Below are positions 56,067 to 64,000 of a stretch of 64,000 nt of DNA, one piece after another. Under the pieces are notes generated by a model. That model did not search any database. It had not been told where the DNA came from and saw nothing but the letters and a program-made list of their open reading frames with translations. Within the stretch, counting starts at the first letter, position 1, and every line of letters starts with the position of its first letter. A program made the position numbers and the translations under genes. The DNA lies in contig NZ_CP115607.1 of the NCBI RefSeq assembly GCF_027797205.1, forward strand, positions 62,001 to 126,000, read 5' to 3'. Source of the DNA: Campylobacter sp. VBCF_01 NA2. GTDB lineage: Bacteria > Campylobacterota > Campylobacteria > Campylobacterales > Campylobacteraceae.

Positions 56067-56570
56067 ATGATAATAAACGAAAATAAAAAACCAGTTAGAG
56101 CAACCTTAGTCGCTGCCCTTATTTTGGCAGTTTGTGGCGGATATTTGTATCATATCGGATATGGTGGGATTGCGCTTTTTATGTCAGCGACTTGTGCTGT
56201 GAGTGCGCTGTTTTGTCTGAAAAAAATGTTTAGCAAAAAACATATCGAAATCACCGACGATGCCCTAAAAATCGTCATAAATGAGCGCGAGTGCGAGTTT
56301 AAATTCGCTGATATTAAAAATATCAATGTCAAAACTTTCACCGCTGGCAAAAAGCAGGTTAAGCTTTTAAATTTCGAATTCAAGCGCGCTCTGGATTTGG
56401 ACGATACTTATAATTTCTTGCATTTTTATACTGATACAGAGGCTACGATGCCCGATATCTACGAAACCTCAATCTATGAAATAAATAAAATTTTGCGCGC
56501 TAAAATGGGCTTTGAAAACGAACCCGAAGAGCCTAGCGCAAATTCTAAAAAACACGGCAAACGCAAATGA
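56067..56570 (+). CDS. Small membrane protein with PH-like domain, function unknown
   Basis: A 167-residue protein with two close N-terminal transmembrane helices (about residues 11-27 and 31-51) and a cytosolic part. The latter, beginning KHIEITDDALKIVINERECEFKFADIKNINV, has the strand pattern of bacterial PH-like domains seen in STM3941-type proteins. The tail is basic and low-complexity. It starts 2 bp after the TraT-like stop and overlaps the LysE-type gene by 4 bp, so the three form one unit. No function can be assigned. Confidence 0.6.
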   Translation: MIINENKKPVRATLVAALILAVCGGYLYHIGYGGIALFMSATCAVSALFCLKKMFSKKHIEITDDALKIVINERECEFKFADIKNINVKTFTAGKKQVKLLNFEFKRALDLDDTYNFLHFYTDTEATMPDIYETSIYEINKILRAKMGFENEPEEPSANSKKHGKRK

Positions 56571-57199
56571 TTGATCCAGCCATCACCAGCGCATTTTTGC
56601 GCGGGGCTGGGCTCATGCTATCGATGATTGTGGCGATTGGCGCACAAAATATCTTTGTCATCTCGCAAGGCCTAGCCAAAAGCTATATTTTCGTCGTTTG
56701 CGCGCTTTGCACCCTGCTCGATATCGTTTTTACGGGCTTTGGTGTCTTTGTCGTGGGCGAGAGTTTCGCTAAAAACGAGCTTTTGACGCTGATTTTGGGT
56801 GTGAGTGGAATTTTGTTTTTGCTAAGTTACGCGCTGGCCTCATTTCGTAGCGCATACAAAGGCTCGCACTTTGCCAAAATCAAAAACGCTAAAAACGCCT
56901 CGCTGCTTCCGGTGGTTTTAAAAACCCTAGCCGTAACCGTGCTAAATCCGCATGTTTATTTGGATACTATCGTCGTTATCGGCTCGACATCAGCACCCGT
57001 GCCAAGCGAGTTAAAAATTTGGTTTTTTTGCGGGGCGGTTTTGGTATCCTTTGCGTGGTTTTTTAGCCTAGGATACGCTGCTAGGGCGCTTGCCGGGCTG
57101 TTTGCGAACGAAAAAGCATGGCGGATCATAGATAGCGTGGTGGGCGTGATAATGGTCTATATGGCGTATTTGATAGCGGAATTTTTGTTTAAAATTTAG
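56567..57199 (+). CDS. LysE/ArgO-type amino acid exporter
   Basis: A 210-residue inner-membrane protein of the LysE superfamily with six predicted helices. The N-terminal helix with VAIGAQNIFVISQGL holds the GAQN motif of the LysE/ArgO branch, which exports lysine or arginine. The second conserved region LKTLAVTVLNPHVYLDT carries the NPH motif. It overlaps the preceding gene by 4 bp. No LysG/ArgP regulator is adjacent. The next gene begins 52 bp on and may have its own promoter. Confidence 0.9.
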   Translation: MIDPAITSAFLRGAGLMLSMIVAIGAQNIFVISQGLAKSYIFVVCALCTLLDIVFTGFGVFVVGESFAKNELLTLILGVSGILFLLSYALASFRSAYKGSHFAKIKNAKNASLLPVVLKTLAVTVLNPHVYLDTIVVIGSTSAPVPSELKIWFFCGAVLVSFAWFFSLGYAARALAGLFANEKAWRIIDSVVGVIMVYMAYLIAEFLFKI

Positions 57200-57251
57200 C
57201 TTTTAAGTGCGTTTTTGATAAAATTTGCAAATTTTGTTTAAAGGAAGAAAA

Positions 57252-58466
57252 ATGAGCCATATTTTGATTATCGGAGCAGGTGGAGTAAGCCGCGTAGCAA
57301 CCGTGAAATGCGCGATGAATTCCGGGGTTTTTACAAAAATCACTCTTGCTAGTAGAACCAAAAGCAAATGCGATGAGATTGCTAAATTTATAAAAGATCG
57401 CCTTGGCGTAGAGATCGCAACGGCCAAAATCGATGCTGATGACACGGAAGCCGTGGCAAAATTCGCCAAAGAAATCGGGGCAGATTTGCTTTTAAATGTG
57501 GCTTTGCCGTATCAAGATCTCACACTAATGGACGCTTGTTTGAAAGCCAGAATCCCATATATCGATACCGCAAACTACGAGCACCCAGATACAGCGCACT
57601 TTGAATACAAACTTCAATGGGCGAAAAATGATGATTTTAAAAACGCAGGAATTCCCGCACTTCTAGGAAGCGGATTTGATCCGGGCGTTACAAATGTATT
57701 TTGCGCCTACGCGCAGCAAAATTTATTCGATGAAATAAATGAGATTGATATACTTGATTGCAACGCAGGCGACCACGGATACGCGTTTGCGACAAATTTT
57801 AACCCAGAAATTAATTTGCGTGAAGTCTCAGCTAATGGCAGATACTGGGAAAATGGCGAGTGGATCACCACAAAACCGCTTGAAATAATGATGAAATGGG
57901 ACTACCCGCGTGTCGGCGTGAAAGATAGCTATTTGCTTTATCACGAAGAAATGGAAAGCCTTGTTAAAAATATCAAAGGCTTAAAGCGAATTCGCTTTTT
58001 TATGACCTTTGGGCAAAGCTATCTAATGCACATGAGATGCCTAGAAAATGTGGGCATGCTTCGCATTGACGAAGTAGAGCATAACGGCATGAAAATCGTG
58101 CCGATTCAGTTTTTAAAGACTTTGCTTCCTGACCCGGCAAGTTTAGGACCACGCACCAAAGGCAAAACAAATATCGGCTGCGTGATAAAAGGTTTTAAAG
58201 ACGGCAAACCACGCAAAGTTTATATTTACAATGTCTGCGACCACGAAGAGTGCTACGCAGAGACTGGCGCACAGGCTGTTAGCTACACCACAGGCGTGCC
58301 TGCGATGATAGGCTCGATGATGATAGCAACTGGCAAATGGAGCGGAAAAGGCGTATTTAATATGGAAGAATTTGATGCCAAGCCATTTATGGACGAGCTA
58401 AATCGCCAAGGCTTACCATGGGAAATTATCGAAATGGATCCAAACGAAACTAGGGTGGCAGAGTAA
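57252..58466 (+). CDS. Carboxynorspermidine (carboxyspermidine) dehydrogenase
   Basis: A saccharopine-dehydrogenase-like oxidoreductase of 404 residues from ATG 57252 (AAAGGAAG before it). The Rossmann start LIIGAGGVSRVATVKCA is at 5-21, followed by SRTKSKCDEIA and DADDTEAV. LLGSGFDPGVTNVFCAYA is the conserved active-region motif. In Campylobacter this enzyme joins aspartate semialdehyde to putrescine to make carboxyspermidine, which NspC decarboxylates to spermidine, replacing SpeD/SpeE. nspC is not in the window. The gene ends at a perfect palindrome and is convergent with nuoN. Confidence 0.9.
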   Translation: MSHILIIGAGGVSRVATVKCAMNSGVFTKITLASRTKSKCDEIAKFIKDRLGVEIATAKIDADDTEAVAKFAKEIGADLLLNVALPYQDLTLMDACLKARIPYIDTANYEHPDTAHFEYKLQWAKNDDFKNAGIPALLGSGFDPGVTNVFCAYAQQNLFDEINEIDILDCNAGDHGYAFATNFNPEINLREVSANGRYWENGEWITTKPLEIMMKWDYPRVGVKDSYLLYHEEMESLVKNIKGLKRIRFFMTFGQSYLMHMRCLENVGMLRIDEVEHNGMKIVPIQFLKTLLPDPASLGPRTKGKTNIGCVIKGFKDGKPRKVYIYNVCDHEECYAETGAQAVSYTTGVPAMIGSMMIATGKWSGKGVFNMEEFDAKPFMDELNRQGLPWEIIEMDPNETRVAE

Positions 58467-58485
58467 AATTTGCCCGTAAATTCGC

Positions 58486-58517
58486 TAAATTTTGGCTCAA
58501 ATTTGAGCCAAAATTTA
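58486..58517. terminator. Perfect 32-bp palindrome, bidirectional terminator
   Basis: Arms TAAATTTTGGCTCAAA (58486-58501) and TTTGAGCCAAAATTTA (58502-58517) join without a spacer. It lies between the carboxynorspermidine dehydrogenase stop and the nuoN stop, which are convergent, and can end both the polyamine gene and the nuo operon. Confidence 0.8.
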
Positions 58518-58520
58518 AAT

Positions 58521-60002
58521 TTAAAGCAAAACCTTACCTATACTACTACTTATAAAATCCACAAGAAACGGCATTATAGCGCACAAAACCGCACACAAAG
58601 CCACGGCGAAATTTATCGGTGCGCTACTTTGGCGCAGTGCGGCGCGAAATTTGGCCGAGCGAAAGTCCGCCTCGCACAAAAACATACACACGATTAAACG
58701 CAGATAATAATACAGCGCAATCGCGCTATTTACCGCCATTATCACAGCCAAGCCGTAAAATTCGCCCCTAATAGCAGAGCCAAGCAAATATAATTTGCCC
58801 CAAAACAGCCCAAACGGCGGAATTCCAGCAAGGCTAAGCATAAAAATAGCCAGAGCAATCGCGCTCAGTGGAAATGTGTGGATAAGGCCGTTAAATTTCT
58901 CGTATGGATACTCGAAACGGCTCCAAATCTCGCTACCGACGCCGTGCAAATCCCTTTTTTCCCTTGCGCTCCAAAGCACGGCAAACGCACCTAAATTCGC
59001 CATTGCGTATAAAACCCAATAAACAAAAAGGCTTAAATTTGCTTCCGTCGTGCCGATAACTATGGCGCAAAGCCCAAATCCAGCGTGGCTAATCGCGCTG
59101 TAAGAGAGCATGCGTTTGACATCGTGCTGGACTAGTGCCATAACATTTGCTACGCTCATTGTAAGCACGGCGATTGCGTATAAAACCGAGTTAAGCCACG
59201 CTACGCCTATGTTTTGCAGTGCTTCAAAAAGTCTAATTGCCACAATGAAGGCTGCGATTTTAGGCGCGACGGACATAAAGCCACTAAGGGCTGAGCTAGC
59301 GCCCTCGTAAGCGTCCATAATCCATGCGTGAAATGGGATAAATGATAGCTTAAAGCCGATAGAAGCTATCATAAATGCACTTGCGCCAAACAGAGCCGCG
59401 CTCGTGCTAAGGCCTGAATTTTGCGCAATCATAGCGATTTGCGAAATTTCAAACGAGCCTGTGATTAAGAAAAATAGCGCCGCGCCAAATGCGTAAAATG
59501 CAGAACCCAGCGCACCCATTACGAAGTATTTGAGCGCAGCCTCAGCAGAGCGCGCGCGGTTGTGCATGGCAATGAGTGTATAAAGTGCTAACGATGAGGT
59601 TTCAAGTCCAACGAAAATCATCATTAAATTTTCGCTTGATACCATAAATTCATACCCTAAAATCATAAAAAGAAAAATGGCGAAAAACTCCGCCACGCTG
59701 TATTCGTGCGCGCTTTTAGCCCCAAGGCTTAGCCAGATATAAAACACGCTACAACCCAAAATTATGAGGGTTGCGAGAATTGCTAGATTATCAACTAGCA
59801 TAATATCGAAAAAGCCTCTTGCGCCGCCGCTGTATCCAAAAACGAAGCCAAAGTCCAAAATAAGGGCTAAAAGTGTGATTATGGCGTAGAAGTTTTGGGG
59901 TAATTTGCGCCCAAAAAGGCAAAGTGCTAAAATCAGTAGCGCAAACACGCACAAAATCGCCATTGGCACGATTACGGCTAAATTTAAAAGACTATTTTGC
60001 AT
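58521..60002 (-). CDS. nuoN: NADH-quinone oxidoreductase subunit N
   Basis: Membrane proton-pumping subunit of complex I, 493 residues with about 14 helices. The antiporter-type core is recognisable from KLSFIPFHAWIMDAYEGA (a proton-channel lysine and the conserved FHxW motif), and the VQHDVKRMLSYSAISHAG discontinuous helix follows. It is the last gene of the leftward nuo operon and overlaps nuoM by 11 bp. The stop is next to the palindrome at 58486-58517. Confidence 0.95.
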   Translation of the reverse strand: MQNSLLNLAVIVPMAILCVFALLILALCLFGRKLPQNFYAIITLLALILDFGFVFGYSGGARGFFDIMLVDNLAILATLIILGCSVFYIWLSLGAKSAHEYSVAEFFAIFLFMILGYEFMVSSENLMMIFVGLETSSLALYTLIAMHNRARSAEAALKYFVMGALGSAFYAFGAALFFLITGSFEISQIAMIAQNSGLSTSAALFGASAFMIASIGFKLSFIPFHAWIMDAYEGASSALSGFMSVAPKIAAFIVAIRLFEALQNIGVAWLNSVLYAIAVLTMSVANVMALVQHDVKRMLSYSAISHAGFGLCAIVIGTTEANLSLFVYWVLYAMANLGAFAVLWSAREKRDLHGVGSEIWSRFEYPYEKFNGLIHTFPLSAIALAIFMLSLAGIPPFGLFWGKLYLLGSAIRGEFYGLAVIMAVNSAIALYYYLRLIVCMFLCEADFRSAKFRAALRQSSAPINFAVALCAVLCAIMPFLVDFISSSIGKVLL

Positions 60003-61515
60003 TTATCACCGCCTTGAAATTTGCTTTTTCTATATAGTTTTTGGTGGCTAAATTTTGGGCGTTGTGCGCCATTACAGCGATATTTTCGCTCACACTTGGC
60101 GAAATGCGACTAAGCATAAAATTTGGCGCAACACCTAGGAAAATGCACAAAATACAAATCGGAACAATGCTTGAAATTTCGCTAAATTTCAAATCTTTTA
60201 AGCTCTTGTTTTGTTCGACGCAAATTTTGCCAAAAAATGTTTTTTTGTATAAATTTAAGCTATAAATCGCCCCCATAACTATACCAAATCCGCCAAAAAG
60301 CGCATACGAAAAACTGATTTTATAAATGCCAAGCAGACTTAAAAACTCGCCCACAAATCCAATCGTAAGCGGAAGTCCAATCCCGCTAAATAAAACCACA
60401 CCAAAGCAAAAGGCATAAACTGGCATAATTTTGGCAAGTCCGCCAAACTCGCTTAGCAGCTTTGTGTGGCGTCTATCATAGATAAATCCCACAAGCATAA
60501 AAAGCCCGCCAGAGGTGATTCCGTGGCTAATCATCAAAAATATCGCCCCGCTAATGCCCTCGCTTCCAAGCGAGAAAATGCCTAGTATTATCACGCCCAT
60601 GTGAGCGATAGAGCTATAAGCGACGACTTGTTTTATGTCTTTTTGCGCAAATGCGATGAAGCTGGTATAAATCACCATAATTATCGCCAAAACGCACATT
60701 AAAGGGGCGAAATGCACGCACGCATCAGGGAAAAGTGGCAATGAAAATCGCACGAAGCCGTAAGTTCCCATTTTTAGCAAGACAGCCGCTAGCAAAACAG
60801 AGCCGATTGTAGGGGCCTGTCCGTGTGCGTAAGGTAGCCAAGTGTGAAATGGAAACATCGGCGTTTTTATCGCAAAGGCAATTCCAAAAGCCAAAAATAG
60901 CAAATTTTGCGCATTTATTGGCAAATTTAGCCCCTGCCACGCGATGAGATTAAAGCTAAACTCGCCCGTGGATTTGTAGTATAAATACGCCATTGCGATT
61001 AGCCCCACGAGCAAAAACATAGAGCCAAAAAATGTGTAGATAAAAAATTTCACCCCAGCATAAATCCTGCGTCCGCTTCCCCACGCGCCGATGATATAGA
61101 GCATTGGGATAAGAGAGAGCTCCCAAAATATATAAAACAATATCGCATCAAGCGCGACAAACACCCCAATCATCGTCATTTCTAAAAACAAAACCGAGAT
61201 GATTAAATTTTTAACCCTCTCCCTTATGCTTAGGCTAATTAGGGCTAAAAATGTCATTAGCGTGCTTAAAATCACCAAAAATAGGCTAATCCCATCTACG
61301 CCGATAAAATAGCTTATCCCATACGCGCTAATTATGCTAGCCGAGGTGCTAAACGAGGTCCCGCCTTCATAAAAAGCTAGCAAAAAGAGCGAAAGCGCAA
61401 ATTCTATCAGACTCATCATCACGGCGTATGTTTTTATGCTCCTCTCATCGATAAAAACCCCAAGCGCCCCAGCGACAGCTGGGAAAAATATAATTAAACT
61501 TAAAAAATGCTCCAT
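59992..61515 (-). CDS. nuoM: NADH-quinone oxidoreductase subunit M
   Basis: Antiporter-like subunit of complex I, 507 residues with about 14 helices. Conserved segments are ILFYIFWELSLIPMLYIIGAWG with the key Glu of TM5, KTPMFPFHTWLPYAHGQAPT, and the FAQKDIKQVVAYSSIAHMG helix. It starts 8 bp after the nuoL stop and overlaps nuoN by 11 bp, so translation is coupled along nuoL-M-N. Confidence 0.96.
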   Translation of the reverse strand: MEHFLSLIIFFPAVAGALGVFIDERSIKTYAVMMSLIEFALSLFLLAFYEGGTSFSTSASIISAYGISYFIGVDGISLFLVILSTLMTFLALISLSIRERVKNLIISVLFLEMTMIGVFVALDAILFYIFWELSLIPMLYIIGAWGSGRRIYAGVKFFIYTFFGSMFLLVGLIAMAYLYYKSTGEFSFNLIAWQGLNLPINAQNLLFLAFGIAFAIKTPMFPFHTWLPYAHGQAPTIGSVLLAAVLLKMGTYGFVRFSLPLFPDACVHFAPLMCVLAIIMVIYTSFIAFAQKDIKQVVAYSSIAHMGVIILGIFSLGSEGISGAIFLMISHGITSGGLFMLVGFIYDRRHTKLLSEFGGLAKIMPVYAFCFGVVLFSGIGLPLTIGFVGEFLSLLGIYKISFSYALFGGFGIVMGAIYSLNLYKKTFFGKICVEQNKSLKDLKFSEISSIVPICILCIFLGVAPNFMLSRISPSVSENIAVMAHNAQNLATKNYIEKANFKAVINAK

Positions 61516-61523
61516 AATCTACC

Positions 61524-63371
61524 TTAAATCAAAAATACTAAAACCAAAAGCGCAAAAAAGCCAAAAATCATCAATCTCAAATTTACGCTCAAATTTGTCC
61601 CGTCGTTTGCGCCTTGGAGCGCAAAGCCCATTTTTAGTAGCGCTTTGGCGATTAGATCTACAATGCTATCAATGATCGCGCTATCTATTTTGGCGCAAAT
61701 TTGGCTTATGATTTTATAGCTTCCCACTATGAAAATGTCGTAAAATTGCGGTATGAAATACTGCGCGCTTAAAATTTTGTAAATTTTAGAATTTTTCAAA
61801 TTTGGGCTAAATTTTGCGTTTTTATACGCAAAAATTGTAGCGATTGCCACAACGCTAATAGCACCTAGCGTTAAGGCGATTAGCAAAATTTCGGTGTTGT
61901 GCGAAATTTCATTATGAAAGCTTGGCAAGACATAGCCCACAAAGCCGTAAAACTCAGCCGCGAAAAAGCCACAAATTATGGCTAAAACCGCCAAAACGCT
62001 CATTGCAAGCAGGGCATAAAACTTCGCCTCGTGCGGGTGGTGGTCGTATTTTTTCTCGCCAAAAAAGACAAGCATTAAAAGCCTAAAACTATAAAATGTA
62101 GTCAAAATCGCGCCAAAAAACAAAACCGCCCAGATAAAGTGCGCCCCACTGGCAAAGGCGGTTTCTAAAATTTTATCTTTTGAAAAAAATCCAGAAAATG
62201 GATAAAACCCGCAAAGTGCTAGCGAACCGATACTCATAAGCGCAAGGCTAGGCTTCATAAATTTAGCTAGTGCGCCCATTTTTTGGATATTTAGCCTATC
62301 TTGCATAGCGTGCATTACATTTCCAGCCCCAAGGAAAAGAAGCGATTTAAAAAACGCGTGAGTTACAAGGTGAAAAAGCGCGATAGCATATGCCCCAAGC
62401 CCTGCTGCTACGAACATATAGCCAAGTTGGGATAGCGTAGAGTAGGCTATGATTTTTTTAAGATCATTATGCACGCACGCCATTGACGCGGCAAAAATCG
62501 CTACAAACGCCCCAAGATAGGTGATAGCTTGCGCCACATCAGGGGCGAGCGCAAAGATAGAATTCGCCCTAATCACCAAATAAACGCCAGCCGTAACCAT
62601 AGTCGCAGCATGAATTAGTGCAGAAACTGGCGTCGGTCCTGCCATAGCATCAGCTAGCCATGTGTGAAATGGAAACTGCGCGCTTTTGCCCATAGCCCCG
62701 ATAAAAAGCAAGGCCGCAATGAGCGCAAGTGCGCCCCTATCGGCACTGCTAGCATTTGCTAGGACATCATCATAGGCAAATGAGCCGAAATTTAGATAAA
62801 TCGCAAAAATTCCAAGTAGCATGGCAAGGTCAGCTACGCGGTTCATGATAAAGGCTTCGTTCGCGCACCAGGCGTTATTATCCCTATCGTGCCAAAAGCC
62901 GATTAGTAGCCACGAGCAAAGCCCCACGCCCTCCCAGCCGATAAAAAGCCCGATAAAATTATCGCTTAGCACTAAAACTAGCATTGAAAAGACAAAAAGC
63001 CCAAGGTAAGCGAAAAATTTGGCGAAGTCCGGGTCTTTTTGCATATAATAAATCGAATAAATATGCACCACGGAGCTTACGATCCCCACGGTAATCGCCA
63101 TAATTGTGCTAAGAGAGTCAATCATTACGCCGTATTTTATATTTAGTTCGCCCACACTTATGAAATTTGCTAGCGCAATGTCCATACCGCCGTTTTGCAG
63201 GACAAATTCCACTAGCCACAGCGAAGCGATTGTGCCAAGCACTATTAGGCACGAGCAGATGACGCCTACGAATAATTTATCCCTAAATTTGATAAAAATC
63301 CCAGCGAAAATCGCCGAAACTAGCGGGGCAAAAAGTGCGATTAATAGCCAAAAAAACATAGTATCAAGCAT
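61524..63371 (-). CDS. nuoL: NADH-quinone oxidoreductase subunit L
   Basis: The largest antiporter-like subunit of complex I, 615 residues with about 16 helices including the lateral helix HL at the C-terminus. Conserved regions are FIGWEGVGLCSWLLIGFWHDR, GKSAQFPFHTWLADAMAGPTPVSALIHAATM and HNDLKKIIAYSTLSQLGYM. It overlaps nuoK by 8 bp. The frame is intact from end to end. Confidence 0.96.
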   Translation of the reverse strand: MLDTMFFWLLIALFAPLVSAIFAGIFIKFRDKLFVGVICSCLIVLGTIASLWLVEFVLQNGGMDIALANFISVGELNIKYGVMIDSLSTIMAITVGIVSSVVHIYSIYYMQKDPDFAKFFAYLGLFVFSMLVLVLSDNFIGLFIGWEGVGLCSWLLIGFWHDRDNNAWCANEAFIMNRVADLAMLLGIFAIYLNFGSFAYDDVLANASSADRGALALIAALLFIGAMGKSAQFPFHTWLADAMAGPTPVSALIHAATMVTAGVYLVIRANSIFALAPDVAQAITYLGAFVAIFAASMACVHNDLKKIIAYSTLSQLGYMFVAAGLGAYAIALFHLVTHAFFKSLLFLGAGNVMHAMQDRLNIQKMGALAKFMKPSLALMSIGSLALCGFYPFSGFFSKDKILETAFASGAHFIWAVLFFGAILTTFYSFRLLMLVFFGEKKYDHHPHEAKFYALLAMSVLAVLAIICGFFAAEFYGFVGYVLPSFHNEISHNTEILLIALTLGAISVVAIATIFAYKNAKFSPNLKNSKIYKILSAQYFIPQFYDIFIVGSYKIISQICAKIDSAIIDSIVDLIAKALLKMGFALQGANDGTNLSVNLRLMIFGFFALLVLVFLI

Positions 63372-63684
63372 TTTTTTCTCCGCGTGGAATTTTAAAATTT
63401 ACAAAACTATCTATTTCGATACTGCCTGTTTTTTTATACCACAAAATCAAAAGCGCTAACCCCACGGCAATCTCGCTAGCAGCGATTGCGATGATAAAAA
63501 GGGCAAAAATTTCGCCATTTAAATTTTGGTGAAATTTAGCGATTGCCACAAGGGCTAAATTTGCAGAATTTAGCAAAATTTCGGTTGAGAAAAATAGCAT
63601 TATTAAATTTTGTCTTTTCATAACCCCTACAAGCCCCAAAACAAACATAAGACTTGCCACGATTAAATAGTGATTTAGGCTCAT
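63364..63684 (-). CDS. nuoK: NADH-quinone oxidoreductase subunit K
   Basis: Small membrane subunit of complex I, 106 residues and three helices. I start it at ATG 63684 because it has a near-perfect AAAGGAGGAAGC leader and begins MSLNHYLIVA like other NuoK proteins; the frame to 63759 only reads back into nuoJ. The buried glutamates are in FSTEILLNSANLAL and AASEIAVGLAL. It overlaps nuoJ by 4 bp and nuoL by 8 bp. Confidence 0.95.
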   Translation of the reverse strand: MSLNHYLIVASLMFVLGLVGVMKRQNLIMLFFSTEILLNSANLALVAIAKFHQNLNGEIFALFIIAIAASEIAVGLALLILWYKKTGSIEIDSFVNFKIPRGEKNA

Positions 63685-64000
63685 GCTTCCTCCTTTATCG
63701 CGCTCTCTTCGTAGCTTTGGCAAATATCCATTTGTTTGTGAGTTAGCACGATAGCGCAAATCATCGCCACAAGTAGCATTATGGCGACCACCTCGAAAAT
63801 CAGCAAATATTTCGTAAAAAGCAGAGTTCCGATAGCTTGGATATTGTCGCTATTTGGGATTTTAAGGCTTGGCGCGTCATTTGCGATGAGCGCACCTGAG
63901 ATGATTAGCACTAGCAAAAGTGCGATAAAAACGGCTAAGGTGTAGAAAATTTTGGCATGTTTTGCGCTCTCTTTAACATTTTTGCTAGCGTCAAAAAACA
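63681..64000 (-). CDS. nuoJ: NADH-quinone oxidoreductase subunit J (5' end beyond window)
   Basis: Membrane subunit of complex I. The frame stays open to the right edge, so only the C-terminal part (about 105 codons) is visible. The visible part reads AKIFYTLAVFIALLLVLIISGALI, then LGTLLF-type helix IGTLLFTKYLLIFEVVAIMLLVAMICAIVL, shown here in fragments, which is the conserved NuoJ TM with its glutamate. A shorter frame from a TTG at 63917 is not the true start. It overlaps nuoK by 4 bp. Confidence 0.88.
   Translation of the reverse strand, partial: FFDASKNVKESAKHAKIFYTLAVFIALLLVLIISGALIANDAPSLKIPNSDNIQAIGTLLFTKYLLIFEVVAIMLLVAMICAIVLTHKQMDICQSYEESAIKEEA

Overview
The window is from a member of Campylobacterota and almost certainly a Campylobacter. 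The strongest evidence is gene order. The recA-eno-small membrane protein-glycoprotein block, the rnhA-rnc-aroC block next to dnaG, the nfu-hypothetical-murE-ybaB-ispA-tkt block and the malic enzyme-gltX-SurA-like block all follow the arrangement I know from C. jejuni. The futalosine menaquinone genes mqnA and mqnD, a NifS/NifU iron-sulfur system, bacterial N-glycosylation sequons (D/E-x-N-x-S/T) and a selenocysteine formate dehydrogenase fit the same assignment. Core genes look moderately GC-rich for the genus, so a species outside the very AT-rich jejuni/coli group is likely. I cannot name the species.

Layout. 1-6.5 kb: end of a Na/phosphate symporter, envelope proteins, then the leftward recA-eno-FtsB-like-cgpA operon. 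6.5-10.7 kb: mqnD, an AT-rich DUF3137 gene, murB and a His-rich cation efflux protein, with copies of a dispersed repeat. 10.7-14.5 kb (leftward): a Tat-exported DUF362 protein, a PP-loop ATPase and dnaG. 14.6-19.1 kb (rightward): LapB-like TPR protein, rnhA, rnc, aroC, then an AT-rich membrane protein with a CatB-type acetyltransferase. 19.2-25.1 kb (leftward): a tightly overlapping run purN-nnr-comM-def-clpP-tig. 25.2-34.6 kb (rightward): folE, nifSU, a SapC protein, nfu, murE, panD, ybaB, ispA, tkt. 34.6-45.7 kb: lipoproteins (glycine-zipper, MliC-like), AI-2E-type permease, gdhA, mqnA, pncB, malic enzyme, gltX, a SurA-like chaperone and a DsbC-like protein.

45.7-55.4 kb is a selenium/formate module. 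selB-selA run left. Running right from about 170 bp away are a four-cluster Fe-S protein, a TorD-like chaperone, a short Tat protein, fdhA with an in-frame TGA (Sec-180) and a SECIS-like fold, and fdhB. A strong hairpin directly after fdhB ends the unit, and the cytochrome b subunit gene fdhC is not there. 55.4-58.5 kb: TraT-like lipoprotein, small membrane protein, LysE-type exporter and carboxynorspermidine dehydrogenase. 58.5-64 kb: the leftward distal part of the complex I operon, nuoJ (cut by the window end), nuoK, L, M and N.

Intergenic space is scarce: no gap exceeds 300 bp. I see no rRNA, tRNA, CRISPR array, insertion sequence or prophage. Transcription units are closed by long, often perfectly palindromic hairpins built on AAATTT words. 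No wholly new multi-gene system was found. The observations most worth follow-up are the SECIS with an extra 8-bp basal helix, the uncharacterised Fe-S protein of the fdh locus together with the missing fdhC, the eight-sequon glycoprotein, and a symmetric back-to-back promoter upstream of gltX.
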